DNA from: Actinomadura terrae
Lineage (GTDB): Bacteria; Actinomycetota; Actinomycetes; Streptosporangiales; Streptosporangiaceae
Assembly: GCF_022751215.1 (NCBI RefSeq)
Contig: NZ_JAICDG010000001.1
Coordinates: 62,001 to 126,000 of the forward strand
Reading direction: 5' to 3'
DNA: 64,000 nt
Position 1 is the first letter of the stretch; the number at the start of each line of letters is the position of its first letter. The translations under genes were made by a program, and so were the position numbers. A model generated the notes under the pieces. It made no database searches, was not told the DNA's origin, and saw only the letters and a list, made by a program, of their open reading frames with translations. Shown piece by piece: positions 52,001-60,561 of the stretch.

Positions 52001-52518
52001 TTGATGTCCAGGCCGGGAGGCGGGTTCTCGTAGAGGCGGATCAGGGCCTGGCGGCGCTGCTCGACGGGCTCCAGTCCCTCCAGGACGTCGAGCGCGTCGC
52101 GGGCGAGGCCGAGCGCGAGGTCCTTGTCGGGGGCCTCCTCCAGCCATTCCAGCGGGCGGAACCCGCCCTTGGTGACGCCCCAGTCGCTGATCGTCCGCAG
52201 CGGTTCGCGGGGTTCGCGGTGGTAGCGGCCGAAGAACTGGTACTGGAGCCGCGAGTGCGTGCCGGAGTTCACCGCCGCCGCGCCGCACAGGAAGTCGACG
52301 TCCAGCACCAGCTCGGCGACGACGAGCGGCGCGGGCGTGGTCAGCACCGAGTGCTGGTCGGTGGTCAGCTCGGCGCAGCGGGGGTCGGCGACGAGCTTGT
52401 CGATGCGGGCGCGGATGTCGTCGTACAGCCCGTCCGGTACCCGCCAGGGCCCGAAAGAGTACAGGTCCAGGACGGGCTCATCGGTGACGAGCAGTTCCAG
52501 ATTCTCCGGCAGCCGCAC
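49045..52518 (-). CDS. Triple-AAA (EccA/CbbX-type) ATPase
   Basis: A 1157-residue soluble protein. Residues ~1-330 are helical and resemble nothing obvious to me. Three AAA modules follow. First, reduced: Walker A 'GPDGTGKRD' (Lys405), Walker B-like 'LMVIDGLDD'. Second: 'VFTGNPGTGKTVVARLLA' (Lys666), 'GGVLFIDEAYALTQSGMSEDYG'. Third: 'VFTGNPGTAKTTVARLV' (Lys941), 'GGVLFIDEAYALAGDIYG'. The last two follow CbbX/SpoVK/EccA. EccA drives type VII substrate handling in mycobacteria but has one AAA domain. GTG 52518 with GAGGGG six bases before; an in-frame TTG lies 24 bases upstream. Confidence 0.88.
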   Translation of the reverse strand: MRLPENLELLVTDEPVLDLYSFGPWRVPDGLYDDIRARIDKLVADPRCAELTTDQHSVLTTPAPLVVAELVLDVDFLCGAAAVNSGTHSRLQYQFFGRYHREPREPLRTISDWGVTKGGFRPLEWLEEAPDKDLALGLARDALDVLEGLEPVEQRRQALIRLYENPPPGLDINAPLPDQRALWTAHAADDVVAVLPELAGPIGYLEWVCSGLLAVHEHLLEVAPHEESVDEMLVHLLLQGGLEQVPVELAAAVTEDRYGELLERFAAERAGFKPHPWYTSTRAWLGRALGAGAIEACRGWLDMAMRFTGAAQGFPDEAQIPEPEWIPVGEFEEDVRRLFTPRRRMVNPLAAGVGKGPSTRARRVRKADVGSELVGQPDVLAALEDVAGGDAPVRLMLVGPDGTGKRDAAQEIARLLRERQVTEPPLWLAGDFFAAKEVSAATTHLYNDARDSAGHRLMVIDGLDDMSRDVRSGEAILEELHRALDVHDDLHVVALCEPGGDERIREVNPGLALRLQVVPTHPFDAAGYMELFNRALQQRGARAHKRALTAAGELLVRTPPVRNLRNARLAQRLADVVVEGVRERTGPGEELVVKRPDVPAAFDASGTPGDPLAELAALTGLGTVKQEIELLVAGAEAAKMRREAGLPATVPPARHMVFTGNPGTGKTVVARLLARIFKDLGVLSSGHLVEASRSRLVGQYLGETAVKTRAVARQAVGGVLFIDEAYALTQSGMSEDYGPEAIAELLKVMEDNRDDLVVIAAGYEREMQRFVSSDPGLASRFPHTIRFPDFTDDELLEIFTGQARATGLEPTPAARAKISGLLRKAPRGRSFGNARVMRNLSERATVLQARRVTAKKRATAEDLTTLLPDDIPDSLSGTSRVLPATDPLTELDALVGLADVKQEVHRLVAEARGAELRRGAGQPVVTPTRHMVFTGNPGTAKTTVARLVASVYGRLGLLSSGHLVEVSRADLVGPYLGQTAPRVRAAVEQALGGVLFIDEAYALAGDIYGQEAVSTLVQLMEEYRGDLVVIAAGYEREMTAFLTGNSGLESRFPKRLAFPDYSDTELVAIFERLAAAEGLTLAPDVPGRLRTLLHAVPRGPSFGNGRLMRNLLDAAIAAQGQRLTSGERPDDNEIITLRGADLQPAAPGSAEAVGLYL

Positions 52519-52740
52519 CGCTTTCCCCTCTAAAACACACAACCCGGTGCGAACAGACTAGAGCGTCCACCGGGCTCGGGTGCGCCGCTTACGGAGGAGG
52601 GCATCGGCGGTGACCGTGCGCGAACGCCGCCGTGACGCGGCCGGGAGGCGGAAACCTTCGCGTGTTTTTCCTCTGGCCGTCATCTGTCACTTTGTTCACG
52701 GCTCCGGGGCTCTCGGGCGACCGCTCCCGGCCGTTCCACT

Positions 52741-52772
52741 GGGTGGGCAACCGTTTGGGTAGGTAACCGATG
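52741..52772. repeat. 16-bp imperfect direct repeat upstream of pyruvate carboxylase
   Basis: GGGTGGGCAACCGTTT (52741-52756) is followed by GGGTAGGTAACCGATG (52757-52772); 12 of 16 match. It sits 30 bases before the GTG of the carboxylase gene, so it could bind a regulator. The other ~220 bases of the 284-base spacer show no gene. Confidence 0.55.
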
Positions 52773-52802
52773 ACCCGGCCGCCCGCACCCTGGGAGACCC
52801 AC

Positions 52803-55800
52803 GTGATCACTAAGCTGCTCGTCGCCAACCGGGGCGAGATCGCCGTGCGGGCGTTCCGCGCCGCATATGAGCTCGGCATCGCCAGCGTCGCCGTCTACGC
52901 CCACGAGGACCGGCTGTCCCTGCACCGCCAGAAGGCGGACGAGGCGTACGAGATCGGGGAGCACGGCCATCCCGTCCGCGCCTACCTGGACGTGGACGGC
53001 ATCGTCGCGACGGCGCTGCGGGTCGGCGCCGACGCCGTCTACCCCGGCTACGGGTTCCTGTCGGAGAGCCCGCAGCTGGCGGAGGCGTGCGAGCGGGCCG
53101 GGCTGACGTTCGTGGGCCCGCCGTCGGCCGCGCTGAGCCTGGCGGGCAACAAGATCGAGGCGGTCGCGGCGGCGCGGCGCGCGGGCCTGCCGGTGCTGCG
53201 CTCGGCGACGCCCGAGCCGGGACGCGAGCTCGCGGCGGCCGACGAGGTCGGGTTCCCGCTGTTCGTGAAGGCGGCGGCGGGCGGCGGCGGGCGCGGGCTG
53301 CGCCGCGTCGACCACCGCGACGAGCTGACCGACGCCGTCGACACCGCGCGCCGCGAGGCGCTCAGCGCGTTCGGCGACGCGACCGTGTTCCTGGAGCAGG
53401 CCGTCGACCGGCCCCGCCACATTGAGGTGCAGGTGCTCGCGGACGCCGCCGGGCACACCGTCCACCTGCGCGAACGCGACTGCTCGGTGCAGCGCCGCCA
53501 CCAGAAGGTCGTGGAGATCGCCCCGGCGCCGCGGCTGGACCCGCTGGTCGCCGAGCGGCTGTGCGCGGACGCGGTGCGGTTCGCCGAGGAGATCGGCTAC
53601 GTCAACGCGGGCACGGTCGAGTTCCTCGTGGACGCCCGGGGAGAGCACGTCTTCATCGAGATGAACCCGCGCATCCAGGTCGAGCACACCGTGACCGAGG
53701 AGGTCACCGGCGTCGACCTGGTGCAGAGCCAGCTCCGCATCGCGGGCGGCGAGACGCTCGCCGACCTCGGCATCGCGCAGGACGAGGTCACCGTCTCGGG
53801 CTACGCCGTGCAGTGCCGCATCACCACCGAGGACCCCGCGAACGGGTTCCGTCCCGACACCGGCAAGATCTCCGCGTACCGGTCGCCGGGCGGCGCCGGG
53901 GTCCGGCTCGACACCGGGACGACGCACGCGGGCGCCGTCGTCACGCCGCACTTCGACTCGCTGCTGGTCAAGCTGACCTGCCGGGGCCGGACGTTCGAGG
54001 ACGCCGTCCGGCGCGCGCGCAGGGCGGTCGCGGAGTTCCGCATCCGGGGCGTGGCGAGCAACATCCCGTTCCTCCAGGCGCTCCTGGAGGAGGAGGACTT
54101 CCGCGCGGGCGGCGTCACCACGTCCTACATCGCCGACCACCCGGAGCTGCTCACGGCCCGGTCGAGCGGCGACCGCGCGACGCGGCTCGTCCGGTACCTG
54201 GCGGACGTGACGGTCAACAAGCCCCACGGCGAGGCGCCCACCACCCTGGACCCCGCGGAGAAGCTCCCACCGCTCGACGGGCCTTTGTCCAGCGGGACGA
54301 ACTCCCACGCCCCCCGGAACGACGCCTTCCCCGAGGGCTCCCGTGACAGGCTCCTCGCGCTCGGCGCGCAGGCGTTCGCGCAGCAGCTCCGCGCGCAGGA
54401 GGCCCTGGCCGTTACAGACACCACGTTCCGGGACGCGCACCAGTCGCTTCTGGCCACCCGCGTACGGACCTACGACCTGCTCTCCGCCGCGCCCTACCTC
54501 GCGCGGATGACGCCCCAGCTCCTTTCGCTGGAGGCGTGGGGCGGCGCCACCTACGACGTCGCTCTGCGCTTCCTGGGCGAATCGCCCTGGGACCGCCTGG
54601 CCGCGATCCGCGAGGCGGCACCGAACCTGTGCATCCAAATGCTCCTGCGCGGCCGCAACACCGTCGGATACACGCCCTACCCCGATTCGGTCGCGCGGGC
54701 CTTCGTCAAGGAGGCGGCCAACACGGGCGTGGACATCTTCCGGGTGTTCGACGCCCTGAACGACATGGAGCGCATGCGCCCGGCCATCGACGCCGCGCTC
54801 CAGACCCATGCGCTCGTCGAAGGGACGCTCTGCTACACCGGCGACCTGTCGTCCCCGAACGAGCGCCTCTACACGCTCGACTACTACCTGCGCCTCGCGG
54901 AACAGCTCGTGGAGTCGGGCGTCCACATCCTGTGCATCAAGGACATGGCCGGCCTGCTCCGCGCGCCCGCCGCCCGCACGCTGGTGACCGCCCTGCGCGC
55001 ACGCTTCGACCTGCCCGTCCACCTGCACACGCACGACACGGCCGGCGGGCAGCTCGGCACCTACGTCGCCGCGATCGAGGCCGGGGTGGACGCCGTGGAC
55101 GGCGCCGCCGCGCCGCTGTCGGGCACCACCAGCCAGCCCCCGCTCCAGGCGATCGTCGCCGCCACCGACTTCACCGGCCGCGCCACCGGCATCGACCTGG
55201 ACGCGCTCACGGCGATGGAGCCGTACTGGGAGGCCGTCCGCAGGCTGTACGCGCCGTTCGAGATGGGCCTGCCCTCGCCCACCGGACGCGTCTACCAGCA
55301 CGAGATCCCCGGCGGGCAGCTCTCGAACCTGCGGCAGCAGGCCGTCGCGCTCGGTCTCGGCGACCGGTTCGAGGAGATCGAGCGGTGCTACGCGGCGGCC
55401 GACGCGATCCTCGGGCGGCTCGTGAAGGTCACCCCGTCCAGCAAGGTCGTCGGCGACCTCGCCCTGCACCTGGTCGCCGCGGGCGCCGACCCCGACGACT
55501 TCGCCGAGAACCCCGAGCGCTACGACATCCCCGACAGCGTCATCGGGTTCCTGAACGGCGAGCTGGGCGACCCGCCCGGCGGCTGGCCCGAGCCGTTCCG
55601 CACCAAGGCCCTGGCCGGACGCCAGTACACGCCCGCGCGGGCGGAGCTGGACGAGGCGGAGGAGAAGGCCCTGGCCGGGCCCGAGGTCCGCGACACGCTC
55701 GACCGGCTGCTGTTCCCCGGCCCCGCCAAGGACTACCGCGAGGCCCGCGCCGCCTACGGCGACCTGTCCGTCCTGCCGACGAGCGCGTTCCTGTACGGCC

Positions 55801-56210
55801 TGCGCACCGGGCACGAGGTCGCGTTCGACCTCGAACCCGGCGTGCGCGTGCTGGCCGGGCTGGAGGCCGTCGGCGGCGTCGACGAGGCGGGCTTCCGGCA
55901 GGTCATCTGCACGGTGAACGGCCAGTTGCGGACGCTGTCGGTCCGCGACAAGGCGGTGGCCTCGGACGCGCCGCCCGTCGAGCGCGCCGACCCCGCCGAG
56001 CCCGGCCACGTCGCCGCGCCGTTCGACGGGTCGGTGACGCTGCGGGTGGCCGCGGGCGCGCAGGTCGCGGCCGGGGACGTGGTCGCCACCATCGAGGCGA
56101 TGAAGATGGAGGCCGCGATCACCGCGCCGATCGCGGGCCGGGTCGCGCGGCTCGCCGTCCCGGTCGCGACCCCCGTTCAGGCGGGCGACCTGCTGCTCGT
56201 CATCACCTGA
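52803..56210 (+). CDS. pyc: Pyruvate carboxylase
   Basis: Biotin enzyme of 1135 residues that makes oxaloacetate from pyruvate, CO2 and ATP, refilling the TCA cycle. Biotin carboxylase domain (1-450): 'KLLVANRGEIAVRAFRA', 'KAAAGGGGRGLRRV', 'EMNPRIQVEHTVTEEVTG'. Carboxyltransferase (~530-800): 'TDTTFRDAHQSLLATRVRT', 'HLHTHDTAGGQLGTYVAAI', 'PLSGTTSQPP'. PYC_OADA and biotinyl domains end in 'EAMKMEAAI', Lys1101 biotinylated. GTG 52803 fits the usual MxxKVLVANRG start and has GGGAG before it. Confidence 0.96.
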   Translation: MITKLLVANRGEIAVRAFRAAYELGIASVAVYAHEDRLSLHRQKADEAYEIGEHGHPVRAYLDVDGIVATALRVGADAVYPGYGFLSESPQLAEACERAGLTFVGPPSAALSLAGNKIEAVAAARRAGLPVLRSATPEPGRELAAADEVGFPLFVKAAAGGGGRGLRRVDHRDELTDAVDTARREALSAFGDATVFLEQAVDRPRHIEVQVLADAAGHTVHLRERDCSVQRRHQKVVEIAPAPRLDPLVAERLCADAVRFAEEIGYVNAGTVEFLVDARGEHVFIEMNPRIQVEHTVTEEVTGVDLVQSQLRIAGGETLADLGIAQDEVTVSGYAVQCRITTEDPANGFRPDTGKISAYRSPGGAGVRLDTGTTHAGAVVTPHFDSLLVKLTCRGRTFEDAVRRARRAVAEFRIRGVASNIPFLQALLEEEDFRAGGVTTSYIADHPELLTARSSGDRATRLVRYLADVTVNKPHGEAPTTLDPAEKLPPLDGPLSSGTNSHAPRNDAFPEGSRDRLLALGAQAFAQQLRAQEALAVTDTTFRDAHQSLLATRVRTYDLLSAAPYLARMTPQLLSLEAWGGATYDVALRFLGESPWDRLAAIREAAPNLCIQMLLRGRNTVGYTPYPDSVARAFVKEAANTGVDIFRVFDALNDMERMRPAIDAALQTHALVEGTLCYTGDLSSPNERLYTLDYYLRLAEQLVESGVHILCIKDMAGLLRAPAARTLVTALRARFDLPVHLHTHDTAGGQLGTYVAAIEAGVDAVDGAAAPLSGTTSQPPLQAIVAATDFTGRATGIDLDALTAMEPYWEAVRRLYAPFEMGLPSPTGRVYQHEIPGGQLSNLRQQAVALGLGDRFEEIERCYAAADAILGRLVKVTPSSKVVGDLALHLVAAGADPDDFAENPERYDIPDSVIGFLNGELGDPPGGWPEPFRTKALAGRQYTPARAELDEAEEKALAGPEVRDTLDRLLFPGPAKDYREARAAYGDLSVLPTSAFLYGLRTGHEVAFDLEPGVRVLAGLEAVGGVDEAGFRQVICTVNGQLRTLSVRDKAVASDAPPVERADPAEPGHVAAPFDGSVTLRVAAGAQVAAGDVVATIEAMKMEAAITAPIAGRVARLAVPVATPVQAGDLLLVIT

Positions 56211-56236
56211 CCCGGGACAAGGAAGCGGGCGGCGGG

Positions 56237-56863
56237 TTACGCCGCGCGGACGGCGTAGCCCGCCAGGCCCGGTTCGAGCAGGTCGAAGGCGGCGCGGCCG
56301 ATCTCGGTCAGCGCCGCCGCGATCTCCTCGTGGCTCCGCCCCTCGATCGTGCGCCGCAGCGTCTCCTGGAACAGGACGCGGTGGACGCCGCCGAACTGCG
56401 CCGCGGCCAGCCGGGGGAGCGGGTCGCCCGGCGCGGCGCCGGTCTCGCGGGCGAGGACGGCGGCCAGCGCGTCCTCGCGCTCCTCGTGGAACTCGCGGAG
56501 CCGCGCGACCAGCGCCGGGCTCTCGGTGATCATCCGGGCGAAGTCGGGGCCGGAGAAGCCGATGACGGCGTCGTGCCGGGCCGCCGCCGCGAGGAAGCCG
56601 CGCCGCAGCGCGGCCAGCGCCGACTCGCCCGGCGCCCGCTCAGCGACCGTCCGCGCGAGCAGCCCGACGAACACCTCGTGCAGGTCGAGGGCGAGGTCCT
56701 CCTTGCGCGGGAAGTAGTTGGTGACGGTCATCTTGGCCACCTGCGCCGCCGCCGCGACGTCCGCGATCGTCACCTGGTCGAAACCGTGCCGCAGGAACAG
56801 GCGGGTCGCCTGGTGCGAGATGTTCTGCCGTGTCTGCTGCTTCTTCAGCTCCCGGAGTCCCAT
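56237..56863 (-). CDS. TetR-family regulator
   Basis: A 208-residue repressor. HTH: 'QATRLFLRHGFDQVTIADVAAAAQVAKMTVTNYFPRKEDLALDLHEVF'. The V-T-I-A-D-V-A-A-A-A-x-V-x-K-M-T-V-T-N-Y-F-P-R-K-E-D run is shared with a well-known subgroup of multidrug/solvent-type actinomycete regulators. Divergent from the group 2 sigma gene, with CTAA-GT-TTAG repeats across the sigma promoter, so it is a likely repressor of that sigma factor and of itself. Ends 27 bases from the pyc stop, convergent. Confidence 0.88.
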   Translation of the reverse strand: MGLRELKKQQTRQNISHQATRLFLRHGFDQVTIADVAAAAQVAKMTVTNYFPRKEDLALDLHEVFVGLLARTVAERAPGESALAALRRGFLAAAARHDAVIGFSGPDFARMITESPALVARLREFHEEREDALAAVLARETGAAPGDPLPRLAAAQFGGVHRVLFQETLRRTIEGRSHEEIAAALTEIGRAAFDLLEPGLAGYAVRAA

Positions 56864-56884
56864 CCCGCCATCATTGCATACTTC

Positions 56885-56934
56885 GACCTAAGTTTGTTCT
56901 TGACATATTTATAGGTCGCATCTAAGTTTAGGTC
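56885..56934 (+). promoter_or_regulatory. AT-rich sigma-gene promoter with overlapping TetR-type sites
   Basis: TTGACA (56900-56905), 17-base spacer, TAAGTT (56923-56928) form a good vegetative promoter directed to the sigma gene at 56962. Repeats overlap it: GACCTAAGTTT (56885), TAGGTCG (56912-56918) and CTAAGTTTAGGTC (56922-56934); CTAA-GT-TTAG is a palindrome. The stretch is one of the few AT-rich spots in the window. Divergent TetR is the likely ligand-controlled binder. Confidence 0.75.
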
Positions 56935-56961
56935 CCAAGGGTCCCGGGTACCCGAACGAGG

Positions 56962-57984
56962 GTGACCCGTTCCCTCCCGGCCGGACGAGCAAAGGACACC
57001 ATCCTGAACGCCAGCCACGCCCCCAGCGCGTCCCCCCGCGTGCCGTCCCCCCGTGGCGCGGCCGTGACCCGCGATCTCATCGACCCGATGAAGGACTACC
57101 TGTCCCGCATCGGCCGTACCGCGCTGCTGACCGCCGAGCAGGAGGTCGACCTGGCCAAGCGCATCGAGGCGGGGCTGTTCGCGCGCGAGCGGCTGGAGAC
57201 CCGCGGCCACCTGCTCGACGAGCAGGACCGCGACGACCTCGCCTGGATCGCCGCCGACGGCCGCCGCGCCAAGGAGCACATGGTCGAGGCCAACCTGCGC
57301 CTGGTCGTCTCGCTCGCCAAGCGCTACATGGGCCACGGCCTGCCGCTGAACGACCTCGTCCAGGAGGGCAACCTCGGGCTGATCCGCGCGGTCGAGAAGT
57401 TCGAGTACCGGCGCGGCCTGAAGTTCTCCACCTACGCCGTCTGGTGGATCAAGCAGGCGATCAGCCGGGCGCTCGCCGACCAGAGCCGCACGATCCGCAT
57501 CCCCGTGCACGTCGTCGAGGTGCTCAACCGGATGACCCGGCTGCGCCGCACGATGGCGCAGGACCTCGGCCGCGAGCCGACCTCGGCCGAACTGGCCGTC
57601 GAGCTGGACGTCACCACCGAGAAGGTGGAGTGGCTGCGGCGCCAGTCCCGCGAGCCGCTGTCCCTGCACACTCCCCTCGGCGAGGACGGCGACGGCGAGC
57701 TCGGCGACGTCATCGAGGACCCCGACGGCGGCGACCCCGCCGACGTCGTCGCGACCTCGATGCTGCGCGGCCGCCTCGACGCCGTCCTGGAGACGCTGAC
57801 CGAGCGCGAGGCCGGCGTCATCTCCATGCGGTTCGGGCTGGCCGGCGGCGAGCCGAAGACGCTGGAGGAGGTCGGCAAGGTCTACGGGGTGACGCGCGAG
57901 CGCATCCGGCAGATCGAGTCCAAGGGCATGCACAAGCTGCGCCACCCGTCCCGCCGCGAAACCCTGGCCGACCTGCTGGGCTGA
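56962..57984 (+). CDS. Group 2 sigma-70 factor (HrdC/HrdD/SigB-like)
   Basis: A 340-residue non-essential primary-like sigma factor. Region 1.2 '[32 protein letters not shown]', region 2 '[76 protein letters not shown]', region 3 and region 4 '[53 protein letters not shown]'. It lacks a long region 1.1, so it is a group 2 factor. It would read ordinary -10/-35 promoters under a particular condition; its own promoter is likely repressed by the divergent TetR. GTG start 56962. Confidence 0.93.
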   Translation: MTRSLPAGRAKDTILNASHAPSASPRVPSPRGAAVTRDLIDPMKDYLSRIGRTALLTAEQEVDLAKRIEAGLFARERLETRGHLLDEQDRDDLAWIAADGRRAKEHMVEANLRLVVSLAKRYMGHGLPLNDLVQEGNLGLIRAVEKFEYRRGLKFSTYAVWWIKQAISRALADQSRTIRIPVHVVEVLNRMTRLRRTMAQDLGREPTSAELAVELDVTTEKVEWLRRQSREPLSLHTPLGEDGDGELGDVIEDPDGGDPADVVATSMLRGRLDAVLETLTEREAGVISMRFGLAGGEPKTLEEVGKVYGVTRERIRQIESKGMHKLRHPSRRETLADLLG

Positions 57985-57992
57985 GCCGCCCG

Positions 57993-58017
57993 GGTCCCGG
58001 CCCGCCCGGCCGGGACC
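57993..58017 (+). terminator. 10-bp perfect hairpin after the sigma gene
   Basis: GGTCCCGGCC (57993-58002) pairs with GGCCGGGACC (58008-58017) around CGCCC. Begins nine bases after the stop. Confidence 0.85.
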
Positions 58018-58041
58018 GATCCAGTGCACGCGCGGCCCGGA

Positions 58042-58065
58042 TCGCCGGCTTGGTCGCCGGCTTGA
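58042..58065. repeat. 12-bp tandem duplication
   Basis: TCGCCGGCTTGG (58042) and TCGCCGGCTTGA (58054) followed by a partial third (TCGTCGG, 58066). It lies in the spacer before the serine hydrolase gene, upstream of its likely promoter. Confidence 0.7.
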
Positions 58066-58184
58066 TCGTCGGAATGTCACGACGACTTCAGCGGTAGGTC
58101 AATCTCCTCCCGCGGTGGGATGACAGTCTGGGTGATGTCCGACAAGACTGCTATGGGCGTTCGGCGCGAACTGGAGAGACGAGC

Positions 58185-59579
58185 ATGACGGCGAGGCGGT
58201 CGACGGGACGGCGTGGGCGGCTCACGGCCGTCGGCTCCAAGCGCGGGATCGCGGTGGGGGTCACCGCCGCACTCGCGCTCGGCCTGCTCCAGGGGCCCGC
58301 AGCGGCGATGCTGCCCGCCCCCTCACCCGGGCCCGCCGGGATGCCGGGAGGCCCGCTGGCGGCCGCACCGCCCGCCGCCCCGCCCGTGGCCGCCCCTCCG
58401 GCCGGGCCGACCGGCGTCGATCCCGCGAACCTGCGCGCCACGCTGGACGCCGTCCACGAGGCGGGCATGTACGGGATCTTCTCCTCCGTGCGGGACGGCA
58501 ACACGCGGTGGGACGGCGCGTCCGGCGTCGCCGATACCGCGACCGGGCGTCCCGCCACCGCCGACATGCGGACGCGCGCCGGGAGCATCACCAAGACGTT
58601 CGTCGCCACGGCGATCCTCCAGCAGGTGGAGAAGGGCCGCGTCGCCCTGGACGCGCCCATCGGCACCTACCTGCCCGACCTGTTCCCCGGCCAGCGCGGG
58701 CGGCAGGTCACCGTGCGGATGCTGCTCAACCACACCAGCGGCATCGGCGACTACGTCTTCTACGCGTTCCCGTCCCTGACCGACCTCTCGCCCGCCGACC
58801 TGGACAAGGAGCGCTTCAGGACGGTCCGTCCCGAACAGCTCGTCGCCTGGGGGCTGGCCGCGCCGCCCACCGGTGAGCCGGGCGAGCGCTGGTCGTACTC
58901 CAACACCAACTACGTCATCGCCGGGCTGCTCCTGGAGGAGGTCACCGGGACGAAGGCGGAGGAGTACATCACCCGCAACGTCATCAAGAAGGCGGGTCTC
59001 AAGCACACGTACTTCCCGTCGGGGCCCACCATCCACGGGCCGCACCCGCGGATGTACGAGTCGCTGTACCAGCACGTGAACCCGCCGCGCGACTACAGCG
59101 TGTTCAACATGAGCTGGGCCTGGACGGCGGGCGCGCTGGTGTCCACCATGGACGACCTCAACCGCTTCTACCGGACGCTGCTCACCGGCGGCCTCGTCAA
59201 CCGGCTGTCGCTGGCGCAGATGCAGCAGACCGTCCCCGTCAAGGACCCGGACGGCAACGTGCTGATGAAGTACGGCCTCGGCATCTACTCCCTGAACCTG
59301 CCCTGCGGGACGTTCTGGGGCCACGACGGCGCGGTCTTCGGCGCCGGGACGCAGGCGCTGTCCAGCGCGGACGGCAGGCGGCAGGTCGCGTTCGGCTTCA
59401 ACCTCATGAAGTACCAGCGGCTCGACGCCGACGGCGTCCCGCTGCCCGACCCGATCGACAGCGCGCTCGGCGCGCACGCGATCCAGGCGCTGTGCGGGAC
59501 GCAGTCGCCGACGGGCCCCGCCGAGCCGGGCCCGCCGCTGCGTCCGCTGCCGCTGCGGTTCGCCCGCACCGGCCCCTGA
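58185..59579 (+). CDS. Secreted serine hydrolase (beta-lactamase/DD-peptidase class C type)
   Basis: A 464-residue exported penicillin-recognising enzyme. Signal peptide: about residues 1-42 ('KRGIAVGVTAALALGLLQGPAAA'), then a Pro/Ala-rich linker. Active-site motifs in order: S-x-x-K 'SITK' (Ser134-Lys137), Y-x-N 'YSN' (Tyr238-Asn240) and H-x-G 'HDG' (His380-Gly382, in 'GTFWGHDGAVFG'). The H-x-G form marks the D-alanyl-D-alanine carboxypeptidase (Streptomyces R61) and esterase branch. Likely acts on peptidoglycan stem peptides. ATG follows GGAGAGACG. Convergent with the dehydratase gene, stops four bases apart. Confidence 0.9.
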   Translation: MTARRSTGRRGRLTAVGSKRGIAVGVTAALALGLLQGPAAAMLPAPSPGPAGMPGGPLAAAPPAAPPVAAPPAGPTGVDPANLRATLDAVHEAGMYGIFSSVRDGNTRWDGASGVADTATGRPATADMRTRAGSITKTFVATAILQQVEKGRVALDAPIGTYLPDLFPGQRGRQVTVRMLLNHTSGIGDYVFYAFPSLTDLSPADLDKERFRTVRPEQLVAWGLAAPPTGEPGERWSYSNTNYVIAGLLLEEVTGTKAEEYITRNVIKKAGLKHTYFPSGPTIHGPHPRMYESLYQHVNPPRDYSVFNMSWAWTAGALVSTMDDLNRFYRTLLTGGLVNRLSLAQMQQTVPVKDPDGNVLMKYGLGIYSLNLPCGTFWGHDGAVFGAGTQALSSADGRRQVAFGFNLMKYQRLDADGVPLPDPIDSALGAHAIQALCGTQSPTGPAEPGPPLRPLPLRFARTGP

Positions 59580-59583
59580 GCAC

Positions 59584-60561
59584 CTAGCCGGTCAGGTCCG
59601 ACGGGTCGGTGTTGGCGCCGCACAGCACGACCACCACGCGCTCGCCCGGCGCCGGACGGTAGGCCCCGGTGCGGAGCGCGGCCACCGCCGCGGCGGTGCC
59701 GTGCTCGACGGCCAGCCGGTACTCGCGCCACAGGAGGCGGCGGGCCTCGACGATGGCGTCGTCGCTGACGAGTACCGAGCGGACGCCGGTCCGCGCGGCC
59801 ACGTCGTGCGCGATGCCGCCGAGCCGGGTGGCGCCGAGGGAGTCGGCGGCGACGCCGGAGACCGCCACGTCCACGGGTTCTCCGGCGGCCAGCGCGCGGT
59901 GGAGCGTCGGGCAGTTCTCGGGTTCGACGCCGACGACGCGGGCGTGCCCGTCCAGGGCCGCCGCGACGCCCGCCATCAGCCCGCCGCCGCCCACTGCCAG
60001 CAGGACGGTGTCGACCTCGCCCCCGGCCTGCTTCAGGACCTCCAGGCCGAGCGTGCCCTGACCGGCGCAGACGTCCGGCTGGTCGTAGGCGTGGCAGGCC
60101 AGCGCCCCGGTGTCGGCGGCGCGTTTGGCGGCGGCCTCCTGCGCCTCGGCGTAGCGGGTGCCGACCTGCACGACGCTCGCGCCGAGCGCCCGCAGCCCCG
60201 CGACCTTCACCGCCGGCGCCGTCTCCGGGACGAACACCTCGGCGGGCACGCCCGCCCGCGCCGCCGCGTACGCGAACGCGAGGCCCGCGTTGCCGCCCGA
60301 GGCCGCGACGACACCGGCGGCGGGCAGCCGTCCCGCCTCCCGTGCGGCGAGGATGTGGTTGAACGCGCCCCGCGCCTTGAACGAGCCGGTGTGCTGGGTG
60401 AGCTCCAGCTTCAGCCACGCCCGACCGCCCTCCCGGTCGCTCTCCCTGCCCGCGTCCTCTCCGGGAAGGAGCGCGGCGGCCGCGACCGGCATCAGCGGCG
60501 TCCTGCGGATGCGTCCCGTGACGCGCTCCGCGGCGGCCTCGACGTCCGAACGAAAGATCAC
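59584..60561 (-). CDS. Threonine/serine dehydratase-like PLP enzyme
   Basis: A 325-residue fold type II PLP enzyme. PLP lysine in 'QHTGSFKARGAFN', substrate loop 'ASGGNAGLAFAYAA' (S-G-G-N-A-G), phosphate-binding 'LLAVGGGGLMAGVAAAL'. It probably deaminates threonine or serine (or is a racemase of that fold); the regulatory C-terminal ACT domain of biosynthetic IlvA is missing, as in catabolic forms. I chose GTG 60561 ('VIFRSDVEAAAERV') with GGGG seven bases before; the frame is open 34 codons further but Arg/Pro-rich. Confidence 0.85.
   Translation of the reverse strand: MIFRSDVEAAAERVTGRIRRTPLMPVAAAALLPGEDAGRESDREGGRAWLKLELTQHTGSFKARGAFNHILAAREAGRLPAAGVVAASGGNAGLAFAYAAARAGVPAEVFVPETAPAVKVAGLRALGASVVQVGTRYAEAQEAAAKRAADTGALACHAYDQPDVCAGQGTLGLEVLKQAGGEVDTVLLAVGGGGLMAGVAAALDGHARVVGVEPENCPTLHRALAAGEPVDVAVSGVAADSLGATRLGGIAHDVAARTGVRSVLVSDDAIVEARRLLWREYRLAVEHGTAAAVAALRTGAYRPAPGERVVVVLCGANTDPSDLTG

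Noticed and set aside
47882..52288. A 1468-codon minus-strand frame joining the MinD-like gene with most of the triple-AAA region
   Set aside because: Only its last 365 codons are coding, from GTG 48979. The upstream part is an out-of-frame Arg-rich reading of the AAA gene.
52680..56009. A 1109-codon minus-strand frame opposite pyruvate carboxylase
   Set aside because: Shadow of the carboxylase reading frame; the real gene has complete catalytic motifs on the plus strand.
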